DNA of 64,000 bases from Thalassotalea sp. G2M2-11. GTDB taxonomy: Bacteria > Pseudomonadota > Gammaproteobacteria > Enterobacterales > Alteromonadaceae. Made by a program: the position numbers and the translations under genes. The notes under the pieces are model-generated. The model was not told the DNA's origin and made no database searches. It saw only the letters and a list, made by a program, of their open reading frames with translations. How positions within the stretch are numbered: position 1 is the first letter of the stretch; every line of letters begins with the position of its first letter. The stretch lies in the NCBI RefSeq assembly GCF_017168195.1, contig NZ_JADNYL010000001.1, forward strand, positions 868,001 through 932,000. The letters are read 5' to 3'. This document shows, in pieces, positions 1 to 9,068 of this stretch.

Positions 1-427
1 GAAAGGTTTTGATGTTGGTGTTGATGATTATGTCACTAAGCCTTTTTCTCCTAAAGAGCTAATTGCCAGAATAAAAGCGGTTATTCGTCGGGTATCACCA
101 ACTGCATTAGAAGAGTCGATTGAATTTCATGGTTTGAAACTTGATCCTGTCGCTCACCGTGTTTCAATAAATGAACGCGCATTAGATTTGGGACCCACTG
201 AGTTTCGTTTACTTCATTTTTTTATGACTCACACTGAACGGGTTTATAGTCGAGAGCAATTATTAGATAATGTTTGGGGTACCAATGTCTATGTTGAAGA
301 TAGAACCGTAGATGTGCATATTCGTCGTTTACGCAAAGCCATTGCCGGGCAAGGGCATGAAGATTTTATCCAAACGGTGCGTGGTTCTGGCTATCGTTTC
401 TCAGGGAAAACTAAACTTAGTGTATAA
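1..427 (+). CDS. phoB: Phosphate regulon response regulator PhoB (5' partial)
   Basis: This is the C-terminal part of an OmpR/PhoB-family response regulator; the frame is open from base 2 and the start lies outside the window. The first residues contain the end of the receiver domain (DDYVTKPF, whose Lys is the conserved switch lysine). A linker leads into a winged-helix DNA-binding domain with the typical ending in a recognition helix ([12 protein letters not shown]) and wing (TVRGSGYRF). PhoB activates Pho-regulon promoters when phosphorylated by PhoR, whose gene starts 11 bases downstream; Pho boxes occur upstream of pstS and pstC in this window. A TTG at 134 is internal and not a real start. 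Confidence 0.95.
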   Translation, partial: KGFDVGVDDYVTKPFSPKELIARIKAVIRRVSPTALEESIEFHGLKLDPVAHRVSINERALDLGPTEFRLLHFFMTHTERVYSREQLLDNVWGTNVYVEDRTVDVHIRRLRKAIAGQGHEDFIQTVRGSGYRFSGKTKLSV

Positions 428-438
428 AAATAATTAGT

Positions 439-1755
439 ATGTATTTTCGTTTATCTACTCGCACGGTTATTTCCCGTTTAATCATTATTTTATGTTTAAG
501 TGCGCTCGTTGGTTACTTAATTGGCCACACGTTTTTATTGCTTTCAGTGAGCGCCACAGCACTGTTAATTTGGCATTACCATCATTTATTAAAGCTATTT
601 AAGTGGTTATGGCGCAGTAAATCATTATCACCGCCACAGGCAAATGGTGTTTGGGGCATGATATATGATGGCTTATATCGGCAAATGAAACAGTTTCGCC
701 GTAAACAAAAGCTGTTAAACGAAAAAATTCGTCGTTTTCGTGATGGGGCAGAAGCATTGCCTGATGCCGCTTTAGTGTTATCGCAAGATCTGTTGATCGA
801 ATGGGGCAATAAAAAAGCTTCGCGTATTTTAGGTATTCAGTGGCCAAATGATGCGGGACAACGCATTGATAATTTGATCCGCTTTCCTGAGTTTACTCAG
901 TACCTTAAAGAAGGTGATTTTGACAGCCCATGCTTACTCACCTCTCCGATCAACAGTGATATTATCTTGGAAGTACGTATGATGCCCTATGGCACAGAAC
1001 AAGTACTGTTTTTAGCACGTGATATCAGCAAAGTGCATCGCTTGGAAGAAATGCGTCGAGATTTTGTGGCTAATGTATCTCATGAATTAAAAACGCCTCT
1101 TACAGTGGTTCGTGGCTATGTCGAGATGGTGCAAAGTACAGACAATGCCTTAGATCCTCATTGGCAAAAGGTGTTTTCTACCATGGAAACCCAAGTATCA
1201 AGAATGGATCGCTTAGTTGAGCAGTTGTTGGTGTTATCACGGGTTGAAATTCATGCTGATCAAGAAGATAAACAAGTGGTTAACATGCCTAAATTGATAC
1301 AAGATTTGATTGATGATAGTCAGTGGCTCAATCAAGAAAAAAATCATGTCGTCACCGTTAGCATAGATAAAGAATTAGCGATTGAGGGCATTGAAAATGA
1401 ACTGAAAAGTGCCTGCTCTAATTTATTGTCTAATGCGATTGCCTATACGCCTGAACAAGGACATATCCAAGTGACCTGGCAACGGGCAGGGGATAAAGCC
1501 TGTTTTTCGGTCAAAGACGATGGTCAAGGTATTCGACCTGAAGATGTTAATCGTTTAACGGAGCGTTTTTTCCGTGTCGATAAATCTCGCTCACGCGATA
1601 CTGGTGGCTCTGGTTTAGGGCTGGCGATCGTCAAACATGTGTTGAATCATCATCATGCTGAGCTCACCATTAATAGTCAGTGGGGGAAAGGCAGTGAGTT
1701 CATTATTTCGTTTGAGTCTAAATGTATCCGCGCACTTCCAAATAAAGTTGCTTGA
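439..1755 (+). CDS. phoR: Phosphate regulon sensor histidine kinase PhoR
   Basis: Membrane sensor kinase that phosphorylates PhoB under phosphate limitation and responds to the PstSCAB-PhoU complex. Two N-terminal hydrophobic segments (about residues 10-45) precede a linker and a PAS domain (about 100-195). The HisKA H-box VSHELKTPL carries the phospho-acceptor His215. The ATPase domain has the N-box (NAIAYTPEQ, about 332-340), G1 (DDGQGI, 360-365) and G2 (SGLGLAIVKH, 391-400). The length of 438 residues and the N-terminal LIWH motif match PhoR. It lies 11 bases after phoB, so the two are almost certainly co-transcribed. No strong Shine-Dalgarno is visible, which fits coupling to phoB translation. 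Confidence 0.96.
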   Translation: MYFRLSTRTVISRLIIILCLSALVGYLIGHTFLLLSVSATALLIWHYHHLLKLFKWLWRSKSLSPPQANGVWGMIYDGLYRQMKQFRRKQKLLNEKIRRFRDGAEALPDAALVLSQDLLIEWGNKKASRILGIQWPNDAGQRIDNLIRFPEFTQYLKEGDFDSPCLLTSPINSDIILEVRMMPYGTEQVLFLARDISKVHRLEEMRRDFVANVSHELKTPLTVVRGYVEMVQSTDNALDPHWQKVFSTMETQVSRMDRLVEQLLVLSRVEIHADQEDKQVVNMPKLIQDLIDDSQWLNQEKNHVVTVSIDKELAIEGIENELKSACSNLLSNAIAYTPEQGHIQVTWQRAGDKACFSVKDDGQGIRPEDVNRLTERFFRVDKSRSRDTGGSGLGLAIVKHVLNHHHAELTINSQWGKGSEFIISFESKCIRALPNKVA

Positions 1756-1791
1756 TTATTTGTTGTGCTTATCATGACAGTTTATTTACCT

Positions 1792-1847
1792 TTGTCATAT
1801 AAGTGTCACATAGCTTAAATATAATTGTCATATAAGCTTTATATAGT
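1792..1847 (+). promoter_or_regulatory. Pho box array and promoter of pstS
   Basis: Five consecutive 11-base units can be read here: TTGTCATATAA, GTGTCACATAG, CTTAAATATAA, TTGTCATATAA and GCTTTATATAG (1792-1846). Units 1, 2 and 4 match the PhoB half-site consensus (CTGTCATAWAW-like) closely; units 3 and 5 are degenerate. A possible -10, TATAGT, lies at 1842-1847. A PhoB-dependent promoter for the downstream binding-protein gene is the natural reading. Confidence 0.85.
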
Positions 1848-1891
1848 GTTCACAAATTAATTCAGTAAACACACTCTCATTGGAGAAAATT

Positions 1892-2857
1892 ATGACTATC
1901 AAACGTGCGTTAAGCGTGATTGGTTTAGCTAGCTTAATAAGCTTTTCATCGGTAGCGGTAGATAAAGATTTACCTACTTATAAAAAAGTCAGTGGCGTAT
2001 CTGGGAACTTATCATCTGTTGGTTCCGATACTTTAGCCAATATGATGACTTTTTGGGCCGAGGAATTTAAACGTACTTATCCAAACGTAAACGTGCAGAT
2101 CCAAGCGGCTGGTTCTTCTACTGCGCCACCAGCTTTAACTGAGGCAACTTCAAATTTAGGCCCGATGAGCCGTAAGATGAAATCGCGCGAAATAGAAGCC
2201 TTTGAAAAACGTTATGGTTATAAGCCAACGGCTGTTCGTGTGGCAATTGATGCTTTAGCCGTATTTGTTCATAAAGATAACCCGTTGAAAGGTTTACGTA
2301 TTGATCAAGTAGACGCAATTTTCTCAAATAACCGAAAATGCGGCGCGGCCAAAGACGTTGATCGCTGGGGTGATGTTGGTTTAACAGGCGAATGGGCAGG
2401 TAAAGACATACAGTTATACGGACGCAATTCGGTATCAGGAACTTATGGCTACTTTAAAAAGAAAGCGTTATGCAAAGGTGACTTTAAAAATAGCGTGAAT
2501 GAACAACCGGGTTCAGCTTCAGTTGTACAGTCAGTATCGGCTTCACTTAATGGTATTGGCTACTCAGGTATTGGTTATCAAACATCTGGTGTACGTGCGT
2601 TACCATTAGCGAAAAAAGGTAATGACTTTGTTGAAGCGAACATGGCTAATGCCATTGCTAAAAAATACCCGTTATCTCGCTTTTTATATGTGTATGTGAA
2701 TAAACATCCGAATAAACCATTAGCACCGATGGAAGCAGAATTTTTGAAAATGATACTTTCTAAGTCGGGTCAGAAGATAGTTGAAAAAGACGGCTATATT
2801 CCATTACCTAGTAAGGTCGTTGAGAAAGAGTTTAAAAAGTTAGGTTTGACACTTTAA
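1892..2857 (+). CDS. pstS: Phosphate ABC transporter substrate-binding protein (PstS family)
   Basis: Periplasmic phosphate-binding protein of the PstS/SphX type, feeding the PstCAB permease. The start chosen is ATG 1892, preceded by GGAGA at 1882; a TTG at 1880 overlaps that ribosome binding site. The product has 321 residues with a Sec signal peptide (about 1-24, hydrophobic core [15 protein letters not shown]). The ligand-binding loops [26 protein letters not shown] and [10 protein letters not shown] are present, as expected for PBP-like domains. It stands behind a Pho box array and directly after phoBR, and is 11.6 kb away from pstC, so subunit production relies on a shared PhoB signal rather than one operon. 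Confidence 0.93.
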   Translation: MTIKRALSVIGLASLISFSSVAVDKDLPTYKKVSGVSGNLSSVGSDTLANMMTFWAEEFKRTYPNVNVQIQAAGSSTAPPALTEATSNLGPMSRKMKSREIEAFEKRYGYKPTAVRVAIDALAVFVHKDNPLKGLRIDQVDAIFSNNRKCGAAKDVDRWGDVGLTGEWAGKDIQLYGRNSVSGTYGYFKKKALCKGDFKNSVNEQPGSASVVQSVSASLNGIGYSGIGYQTSGVRALPLAKKGNDFVEANMANAIAKKYPLSRFLYVYVNKHPNKPLAPMEAEFLKMILSKSGQKIVEKDGYIPLPSKVVEKEFKKLGLTL

Positions 2858-2880
2858 TGTCAATATTTAAGCGAACACAA

Positions 2881-2906
2881 AAAGCCTGACAATGTCAGGC
2901 TTTTTT
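2881..2906. terminator. Bidirectional rho-independent terminator between pstS and the M24 peptidase gene
   Basis: Perfect 10-bp stem AAAGCCTGAC/GTCAGGCTTT (2881-2890 with 2894-2903), loop AAT, T-run on the plus strand and A-run before it. It can serve both convergent genes. Confidence 0.92.
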
Positions 2907-2920
2907 GCTTTTAACGGTTA

Positions 2921-4222
2921 TTAAACCTTTAACGGTGCAAGTTTACCGATTGGCGCGTCTATTGACTCAGGAGGTATAGTGAACCACTGCGGTCCTTTGT
3001 CGTTGAAATACAAACAGTCTTCTAAGCGCACACCGAATTTTCCAGGCAGGTAAATACCAGGCTCATTAGAAAAACACATGCCTTTGGCAAGTTTGGTTTG
3101 CTCGTTATGAACAAAGTTTACTCCTTCATGGCCTTTCATGCCGATTCCGTGCCCCGTACGATGAGATAAACCAGGCAGCTGATAATCAGGCCCTAAACCT
3201 TGGGTTTGATAATAAGCGCGAACCGCATCATCTACTTTACCTGCTGCGACACCAATTTGTGCTTGTTCAAAGGCAATCTCTTGCCCTTTACGGACGGTGT
3301 GCCAAATTTTCTTTTGTTCTTTATTTGCTTCACCAAAGACAAAAGTACGGCTGATATCTGATTGATAGCCGTGGACACTACAACCACAATCCATCAACAC
3401 AATGGAGCCTTCAGTTAATATTTGTTTTTGCTTGGTACCATGAGGGTAAGCGCTGGCTTCATTAAATAATGCCATATTCCAAATGCCACTGCCGCCAAGT
3501 TTAGCTTGCGCTTTGTGCATGATTGATTTCACGTCGTTTTGGCTCATACCTACAGCCAGTTGTGACCAAACATATTGATAGGCGGCTAAGGTGATTTCAT
3601 TGGCTTTGTGCATTAATTGTAATTCATGCTGACTTTTATACATACGACAGCCACGGGTAACCTCTGTCGCACTCACATGAGTCATATGTGGTAATAGTGC
3701 CATCACACCTTTTAGTACGAAGTAGCGCACTGAGTGTTCAAAGGCGATATTGCCTTTTGTGATGCCACGATCTACAAGCACTTGTTTAATTCGCTCAAAT
3801 GGACTTTCATGTTCTTGCCAAACTCTGACGTCATCTCCAACGCTGAGCGTTTCACGAATACTGGGTTCTTCAAAAAATGGACAAATCACAGCAACGTCAC
3901 CCTGCTGTGGGATCACTAATGCCGTTACTCGTTCACTTCGCCACCATTGAATGCCAGAGAAGTAATCCATCGTTGCTCCTGGCTCTATCACCATGGCAGC
4001 AATGTTTGCTTGACGCATTAATTGTTGAGCTTTGTGAATACGAGCATATCTTTCTTCAACCGTAATTGCAGAGATGCCATTGGTTATATTGTGTAATTGC
4101 TCGGTAGTTTTTGCTTTTGTCGGAATTGAAGACCTTGCTTTCGCTGACTGAATGCCTGATAAGGAGAGTGATGCAAGCGCGAGGCTACTCGCTTTTAAAA
4201 AATTTCTTTTTGTTATAGTCAT
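2921..4222 (-). CDS. M24-family metallopeptidase (aminopeptidase P / Xaa-Pro dipeptidase-like), Tat-like signal
   Basis: Exported pita-bread-fold peptidase, probably cleaving Xaa-Pro or related peptides. The N-terminus TKRNFLKASS followed by a hydrophobic stretch looks like a Tat signal in which the first Arg of the twin-arginine pair is Lys. A creatinase-type N-terminal domain (about 55-190) precedes the catalytic domain (about 200-420). All five dinuclear-metal ligands are visible: Asp278, Asp289, His358 (HRTGHGIG), Glu387 (NEPG) and Glu401. Length is 433 residues. It stands alone, convergent to pstS, with the shared terminator downstream. Substrate specificity cannot be read from sequence; creatinase-like enzymes share the fold. 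Confidence 0.85.
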   Translation of the reverse strand: MTITKRNFLKASSLALASLSLSGIQSAKARSSIPTKAKTTEQLHNITNGISAITVEERYARIHKAQQLMRQANIAAMVIEPGATMDYFSGIQWWRSERVTALVIPQQGDVAVICPFFEEPSIRETLSVGDDVRVWQEHESPFERIKQVLVDRGITKGNIAFEHSVRYFVLKGVMALLPHMTHVSATEVTRGCRMYKSQHELQLMHKANEITLAAYQYVWSQLAVGMSQNDVKSIMHKAQAKLGGSGIWNMALFNEASAYPHGTKQKQILTEGSIVLMDCGCSVHGYQSDISRTFVFGEANKEQKKIWHTVRKGQEIAFEQAQIGVAAGKVDDAVRAYYQTQGLGPDYQLPGLSHRTGHGIGMKGHEGVNFVHNEQTKLAKGMCFSNEPGIYLPGKFGVRLEDCLYFNDKGPQWFTIPPESIDAPIGKLAPLKV

Positions 4223-4335
4223 TTAGCTAACCTGTGAAAATAAGTCCCTGAGATAAAGTAACGCTATATTGTTTTAGCATTACTGACAAGTCAAAGGCGA
4301 TAAGTGGATATATTTATACTATTAATAGCAACTAT

Positions 4336-5841
4336 TTAATTAATGGTCAGTTGATAAGAAAGTTTAGCTATCACCGCTTGTTCATAAACGAGTTCTGTTT
4401 TGATTATTGGGCGAGCTTTTAACCATTGTTTATCTAAAGTAAGCGTTAGCTGTGTTTGCTTTGCGCTGATCTGTGTTAAAAATTGCTCGTCCTGATGACG
4501 TTGCTGGCTCAGTAACACACTCAAACGAATGATAAGACAAAGCTTTAGCAGCTTTTCTTGTTCCAGCTGATACCATAAATCTGCATCGATCAAGGTGATT
4601 TTTTTACGTTGATTACCTATTAGCCATGCCAGTGCTTTTTGTTGTTCTTGGTTGAAGCCCGCTAAATCTGCCTGCTCAACGATATATTGCCCGTGTTTTT
4701 GATAACCTGATGCGTTAATGTCCATACCTATCTCATGTAACTGAGTGGCGGCTCGTAAAAGTTCTGGATATATGGGCTTTTCAAGTTGCCATGGACGCAC
4801 TACTTGGCTAAAAATACGCTCAGCAATGGCGTACACATGGTTAGCATGTAATTTGTCGATATTAAAACGTTCGGCAAGGTTTTTTACACTCCTGACACGG
4901 ACATTATTGTGAGTTAAATTTTCTAATTGTTCGAACAACACCCCTTCTCGTAACGCATATTGGCAATACTCAATTGCATTAATTTCTAGTTGTTCCATTA
5001 ATGCCAGTAAAATAGCTACCCCAGCACAAATGACCGATTTTCGGTTGTCTTTCAAGCCTGGAATCTTGATGTCATCCGCATGGTTAAACTTGAGTAATTG
5101 TTTTTTGATATGTTTTAAATCCGCTAAGGTGATAGGGCGTTGAATTTCATTGTCATAATTGACTATTCGTGCGATGGATTTTATCGTACCTGAGGTACCA
5201 ACAACTGAGTGCCATTGTTGTTTTTTAAAGCGTTTTACTATGCTATCTATTTGATGCTTCGCTGCCGAAATCGCGAGTTTAAAGACTTTTTTTGAAATGA
5301 CCTGCCGATGAAAAAATTGTTGCTGATAACTGACACAGCCAATATTTAAGCTTTCCACTGCGTTAATTTGCAGCTTTCGACCAATGACGCATTCTGTGCT
5401 GCCGCCACCGATATCGAGCACTAATTGCTTAATATCATTTTGTAAATAATGGGCAACCCCCTGATAAATCAGTCGAGCTTCTTCATGACCTGAAATCACT
5501 TCAATAGTAAAAGGAAAGACTCTCCGCGCTGCCGCTAAAAACTCGTGGCTATTTTTTGCTTGTCGTAAAGTGAAGGTGGCCACGGCGCGAAAATTGTCTG
5601 CTTTAATATTTTTAGTGGTGGTTGTCAGGTGTGCTAAGGTTGATAAACCTCGCTCGATTGCTTCAGCACTCAACATATTATGTTCATTGAGCCCTTCAGC
5701 CAGTTGTACCTGATATTTTTCTCGATGGACAAGCTGCAAGTGCTCGCCTACTTGCCTTGCTAGCACAAAGTGAAAACTATTAGAGCCGATATCTAACGCG
5801 GCTAAATACTCACTAGTATGCGCTTCAAGTTTGTTATTCAT
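4336..5841 (-). CDS. ppx: Exopolyphosphatase (Ppx/GppA family)
   Basis: Hydrolyses terminal phosphate from polyphosphate; the family also includes pppGpp phosphatase GppA. The ASKHA-fold phosphate-binding loops are clear: LDIGSNSFHFVLAR near residue 16 and VLDIGGGSTECVIG near 141. The C-terminal half carries an HD-like helical region typical of the long (about 500-residue) enzymes. The start codon overlaps the end of ppk by 8 bases, so the two are translationally coupled. This neighbour argues for ppx rather than gppA. No separate promoter is visible. Confidence 0.92.
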   Translation of the reverse strand: MNNKLEAHTSEYLAALDIGSNSFHFVLARQVGEHLQLVHREKYQVQLAEGLNEHNMLSAEAIERGLSTLAHLTTTTKNIKADNFRAVATFTLRQAKNSHEFLAAARRVFPFTIEVISGHEEARLIYQGVAHYLQNDIKQLVLDIGGGSTECVIGRKLQINAVESLNIGCVSYQQQFFHRQVISKKVFKLAISAAKHQIDSIVKRFKKQQWHSVVGTSGTIKSIARIVNYDNEIQRPITLADLKHIKKQLLKFNHADDIKIPGLKDNRKSVICAGVAILLALMEQLEINAIEYCQYALREGVLFEQLENLTHNNVRVRSVKNLAERFNIDKLHANHVYAIAERIFSQVVRPWQLEKPIYPELLRAATQLHEIGMDINASGYQKHGQYIVEQADLAGFNQEQQKALAWLIGNQRKKITLIDADLWYQLEQEKLLKLCLIIRLSVLLSQQRHQDEQFLTQISAKQTQLTLTLDKQWLKARPIIKTELVYEQAVIAKLSYQLTIN

Positions 5842-7945
5842 CGTGATGCTTTGACGTGGTTGGCTGAATGTTCATCTCTTGTATTTCTTGCGCTTTTAAG
5901 TAGTGATAAATGGCAATTTGCGAGCGAACAGGTGCGGTAGCGTCAGCAGGAACATATTGATTACTTTGTTTGCTATCAATGATCCGTGCTTTAACATTGT
6001 CCTGAAAATGTAAATCAAGTATATCAATAATACGTTGCTTTAAGGTGGTATCATAAATTGGGCAAGCAACTTCTACTCGGTGATCAATATTTCTTTCCAT
6101 CCAATCGCCAGAGCTAATAAATAATAGTTGTTCGCCATGATGGTGGAACAGCATGACTCTAGGGTGTTCAAGAAAACGATCAATAATTGATATGATACTA
6201 ATATTGTCGCTTTTACCTTTAATACCTGGGATTAATGAGCACATACCGCGAACAAGTATTTTGATGTTAACCCCTGCTTGGCTGGCATTATATAGTTTAC
6301 TAATTAAGCCCGTATCGACTAAATTGTTCAGTTTTAGCGTGATAGCTGCTGGTCGATTTTGTTGGGCATTGTCTATTTCATTGTCAATTAACTGATAAAG
6401 ACGACGCCTTGAAGTGAGCGGGGAAACGATCAGGTGGTTAAAGCGAAATCGTTTGTAGCTGTGTGAAATAAAAGAAAAAACATTGTCAACTTCTTGGCAA
6501 ATCTCTTTATGTTTGGTGAACAGAGCTAGGTCGGTATAGATACGGGCATTTTTTTCGTGAAAATTACCTGTGCCAATATGGGCATAGCGCACAATTTTGT
6601 CATGCTCTTTGCGAAAGACCAGACATAACTTGGAATGAATTTTTAAGGTTTCAATGCCAAACTCTACTTCAATTCCGGCATCTTTCATGACCTTCGCCCA
6701 TTCGATATTCGCCTGCTCATCAAAACGCGCTTTTAGTTCAACCACCACGGAGACTTTTTTACCATTTTTAACGGCTTCAATTAGTGACTGAATGATGCGT
6801 GAATGTTTCGCAACCCGATAAATGTTTATTTTTATCTGGTGTACTAAGGGATCATAAGAAGCCTGTCGAACGAATTCAGTAAAATGACTAAACTTATGAT
6901 AAGGGTAGTAAAGTAAAATGTCTTGTTGGCTGATGGCGGTAAAAATTGAAGGTGAAACAGTAAATCTTGTGCAATCCAAGGCAGGGAGTTCAGGGTTTTC
7001 TAGCTGAGGAGCGCCGAGATTTGGAAATTTGACAAAGTCTTTAAAGTGGCGATACCTCACCCCTGGCGCTAAGTCATCATCATGTTTGACTTTTAATGCT
7101 TTGGCTAAGTAGTTGAGCATATATTGCGGCATAAAACGGTCATAGACTAAACGTACCATGTCGGCTTTTAGTCGTTGTTTTAAGCCTTTAGACATTTGAT
7201 CCAATAAGCTTTCGTCAAGATCATCGGTCAGGTTATATTCGGCATCACGTGTGAGCTTCATTGAATATGCATCAATGCTATCAAACTCAATCACCCCCTC
7301 AAATAACGTATTCAGAAAGTATTGCACAACATCATCTAACATCACGATATATTGGGTCTTACGACGATTGATTGATGGGAGCACAATAAAACGCTCGGTC
7401 TCTTCCCTAGGGATTTCTACTAGCGCGTATTTAATCTGCTTGGCTTGATGTAGCGCGACCAGAAAATAAATACCATCATCATCAATACAATTAACCAACT
7501 GTGTTTTTGAGTGAATGATGATTGGTGTGATATGACGTTTGATCTTGTTAGCAAAATACTGGCTCAGCCAGTCAAGTTGTGTGACACTTAAGTGTTGTTT
7601 AAATTGGCTATTATTACTGTCATCAAAGATAGTAATAATATTTTCCTTAGCGAGTTGCCCAAAAGTATTATCGGCGATGATCTTGAAGTTGTTTGTTAAT
7701 TGATTCACTTTCAGTGAAATATCTTGATGTAATACCTCCCACTTATCTTTGAGATCATCTTGCTCTGCTTCTACCATTGCGCACCGCCGGATGTTGCCGA
7801 CACGAACACGAAAAAACTCATCGAGATTGGAAGAATAAATGCCGAGAAAACGGATACGTTCGATTAACGGTACCGACTGATCTGCGGCCTCTTGTAACAC
7901 CCGTTCATTAAATGATAGCCAACTGAGCTCTTTGTTAAAATTCAT
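5834..7945 (-). CDS. ppk: Polyphosphate kinase 1
   Basis: Reversible synthesis of inorganic polyphosphate from ATP; membrane-associated PLD-like fold. The protein has 703 residues, the normal PPK1 length. The N-terminal domain begins with the family hallmark ELSWLSFNERVLQEA and SSNLDEFFRVR. The two conserved catalytic histidines are at His437 (KIHSKLCLVF, autophosphorylated in the family) and His594 (FLEHPRV). It is the first gene of ppk-ppx and lies between Pho-regulon genes, but I found no convincing Pho box in the roughly 100 bases upstream. Confidence 0.96.
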   Translation of the reverse strand: MNFNKELSWLSFNERVLQEAADQSVPLIERIRFLGIYSSNLDEFFRVRVGNIRRCAMVEAEQDDLKDKWEVLHQDISLKVNQLTNNFKIIADNTFGQLAKENIITIFDDSNNSQFKQHLSVTQLDWLSQYFANKIKRHITPIIIHSKTQLVNCIDDDGIYFLVALHQAKQIKYALVEIPREETERFIVLPSINRRKTQYIVMLDDVVQYFLNTLFEGVIEFDSIDAYSMKLTRDAEYNLTDDLDESLLDQMSKGLKQRLKADMVRLVYDRFMPQYMLNYLAKALKVKHDDDLAPGVRYRHFKDFVKFPNLGAPQLENPELPALDCTRFTVSPSIFTAISQQDILLYYPYHKFSHFTEFVRQASYDPLVHQIKINIYRVAKHSRIIQSLIEAVKNGKKVSVVVELKARFDEQANIEWAKVMKDAGIEVEFGIETLKIHSKLCLVFRKEHDKIVRYAHIGTGNFHEKNARIYTDLALFTKHKEICQEVDNVFSFISHSYKRFRFNHLIVSPLTSRRRLYQLIDNEIDNAQQNRPAAITLKLNNLVDTGLISKLYNASQAGVNIKILVRGMCSLIPGIKGKSDNISIISIIDRFLEHPRVMLFHHHGEQLLFISSGDWMERNIDHRVEVACPIYDTTLKQRIIDILDLHFQDNVKARIIDSKQSNQYVPADATAPVRSQIAIYHYLKAQEIQEMNIQPTTSKHHDE

Positions 7946-8055
7946 ATCACAGCAAGTCTCATGTTTACTATTGCATTTGCCGTCAATACAGGTAAATGCC
8001 TAGTAAAATATCATGTGATCCTAAGGTAAGCCCAAAGGATCATTGGAGAAAATGA

Positions 8056-8553
8056 TCAGCGCGAGATATCAACCATTAGGTCATCTGCTAATGCTTCTAA
8101 GCCATCAATAAGGGCATCAACCGTGTTGTTAGCGACAGCGATTGTTGCTTTAGCCTTAAATAAGGTTTGCCCTGAGTGCGGTGCGCTGTCATGAGAGCTA
8201 ACCAGCTTAAGCAGGTTGCCTCCTTGGTGATGAATGACGGATGAAATTTCTTGAATAATGCCTGAACGATCATTGGCGGTCAGCTCTAACACAATATCGG
8301 CGGTATTTTCGGTTTCATTGGGGCTGGCGCTTTCAATATGGCACTTAAAATTTGGGATACTTTGTAATTGGTCAATGAGATTATCGCTTTGTGCCTCATC
8401 AATAGCGATTTCAATGACACCTGAAAAAAAACCGGATAAATGGTGAAGACTACTGGTCTGCCAATTGCCTTGATGCTGTCTTACTATGTTGGCGAGGGTG
8501 TCAACAAGTCCAGGACGATCTGGACTAATAAAAGAAATGATAAGATGATTCAT
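8056..8553 (-). CDS. gcvR: Tandem ACT-domain protein, GcvR family
   Basis: Two ACT domains make up almost the whole 165-residue protein: residues 1-75 (FISPDRPGLVDTLANIV) and about 87-165 (LTANDRSGIIQEISSVI). This is the layout of the glycine cleavage repressor GcvR, which acts through protein contact with GcvA and senses glycine. There is no DNA-binding domain. gcvA and gcvTHP are not in the window, so the assignment rests on domain layout and length only; it could be another ACT regulator. The PilZ gene lies 33 bases upstream on the same strand, so they may share a transcript. Confidence 0.72.
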   Translation of the reverse strand: MNHLIISFISPDRPGLVDTLANIVRQHQGNWQTSSLHHLSGFFSGVIEIAIDEAQSDNLIDQLQSIPNFKCHIESASPNETENTADIVLELTANDRSGIIQEISSVIHHQGGNLLKLVSSHDSAPHSGQTLFKAKATIAVANNTVDALIDGLEALADDLMVDISR

Positions 8554-8586
8554 AAATCGTCCTTATTGCTAGGGTTGAAAAGTTAT

Positions 8587-8943
8587 TTAACGGGTCAGTT
8601 GTGATAATTCCTTATGGAGTTGCTCTTCATCGCCTAAGTTTAATTCAACGAGTCGGCGTAATAGCGTAACACTGTCAATATCAATAGCGTTACATTGCAG
8701 ACCTATTTCATCGGGCTCAACATGGACGACAGCAATGTGCATACACACTTCGGTTTCATCTCCTGCGAGACTAAAACGTAATACACCTAATTTATGCTTG
8801 ATGTCATCAATACCATCGGGGCTACTGACTAACGCACCATTGAGTGAAATATCGTGAATATTAACGGAATAACTGTGCTCTTCAATGTCAAGCAGGGCAT
8901 CAATTGAAAATAAGATCCGAGTAAACTGTCGTCTGTTTTCCAT
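8587..8943 (-). CDS. Single-domain PilZ protein (c-di-GMP binding)
   Basis: A 118-residue protein that is essentially one PilZ domain. Both parts of the c-di-GMP binding signature are present: RxxxR at Arg5-Arg9 (RRQFTR) and DxSxxG at Asp31-Gly36 (DISLNG). Such proteins relay cyclic-di-GMP levels to motility, adhesion or other outputs; the output here is unknown. The window also encodes two diguanylate cyclases and a second PilZ protein. It lies downstream of the ettA terminator and upstream of the gcvR-like gene on the same strand. Confidence 0.85.
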   Translation of the reverse strand: MENRRQFTRILFSIDALLDIEEHSYSVNIHDISLNGALVSSPDGIDDIKHKLGVLRFSLAGDETEVCMHIAVVHVEPDEIGLQCNAIDIDSVTLLRRLVELNLGDEEQLHKELSQLTR

Positions 8944-8991
8944 TTATATTGTTACAGTTGCTAAGTGAATACCTTTAGCATAGCTGGATTT

Positions 8992-9033
8992 TAAAAAAAA
9001 GCACCTTAAAAATGATTAAGGTGCTTTTTATTT
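8992..9033 (-). terminator. Rho-independent terminator of ettA
   Basis: Stem GCACCTTAA/TTAAGGTGC (9001-9009 with 9016-9024) with a 6-base loop. On the minus strand it is followed by a run of T (complement of the A-run 8992-9000). It separates ettA from the PilZ gene. Confidence 0.88.
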
Positions 9034-9068
9034 TCTTTAGTTACTAGTAACTTACCTTGTTTGGCAGA

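Noticed and set aside
8016-8042. Inverted repeat TGATCCT/AGGATCA after gcvR as a terminator
   Set aside because: Stem is only seven bases with a 13-base loop and no T-run follows on the minus strand.
7946-8055. Pho box in front of ppk
   Set aside because: I looked for CTGTCA-type half-sites in 11-base phase on the minus strand; only an isolated TTGACG is present.
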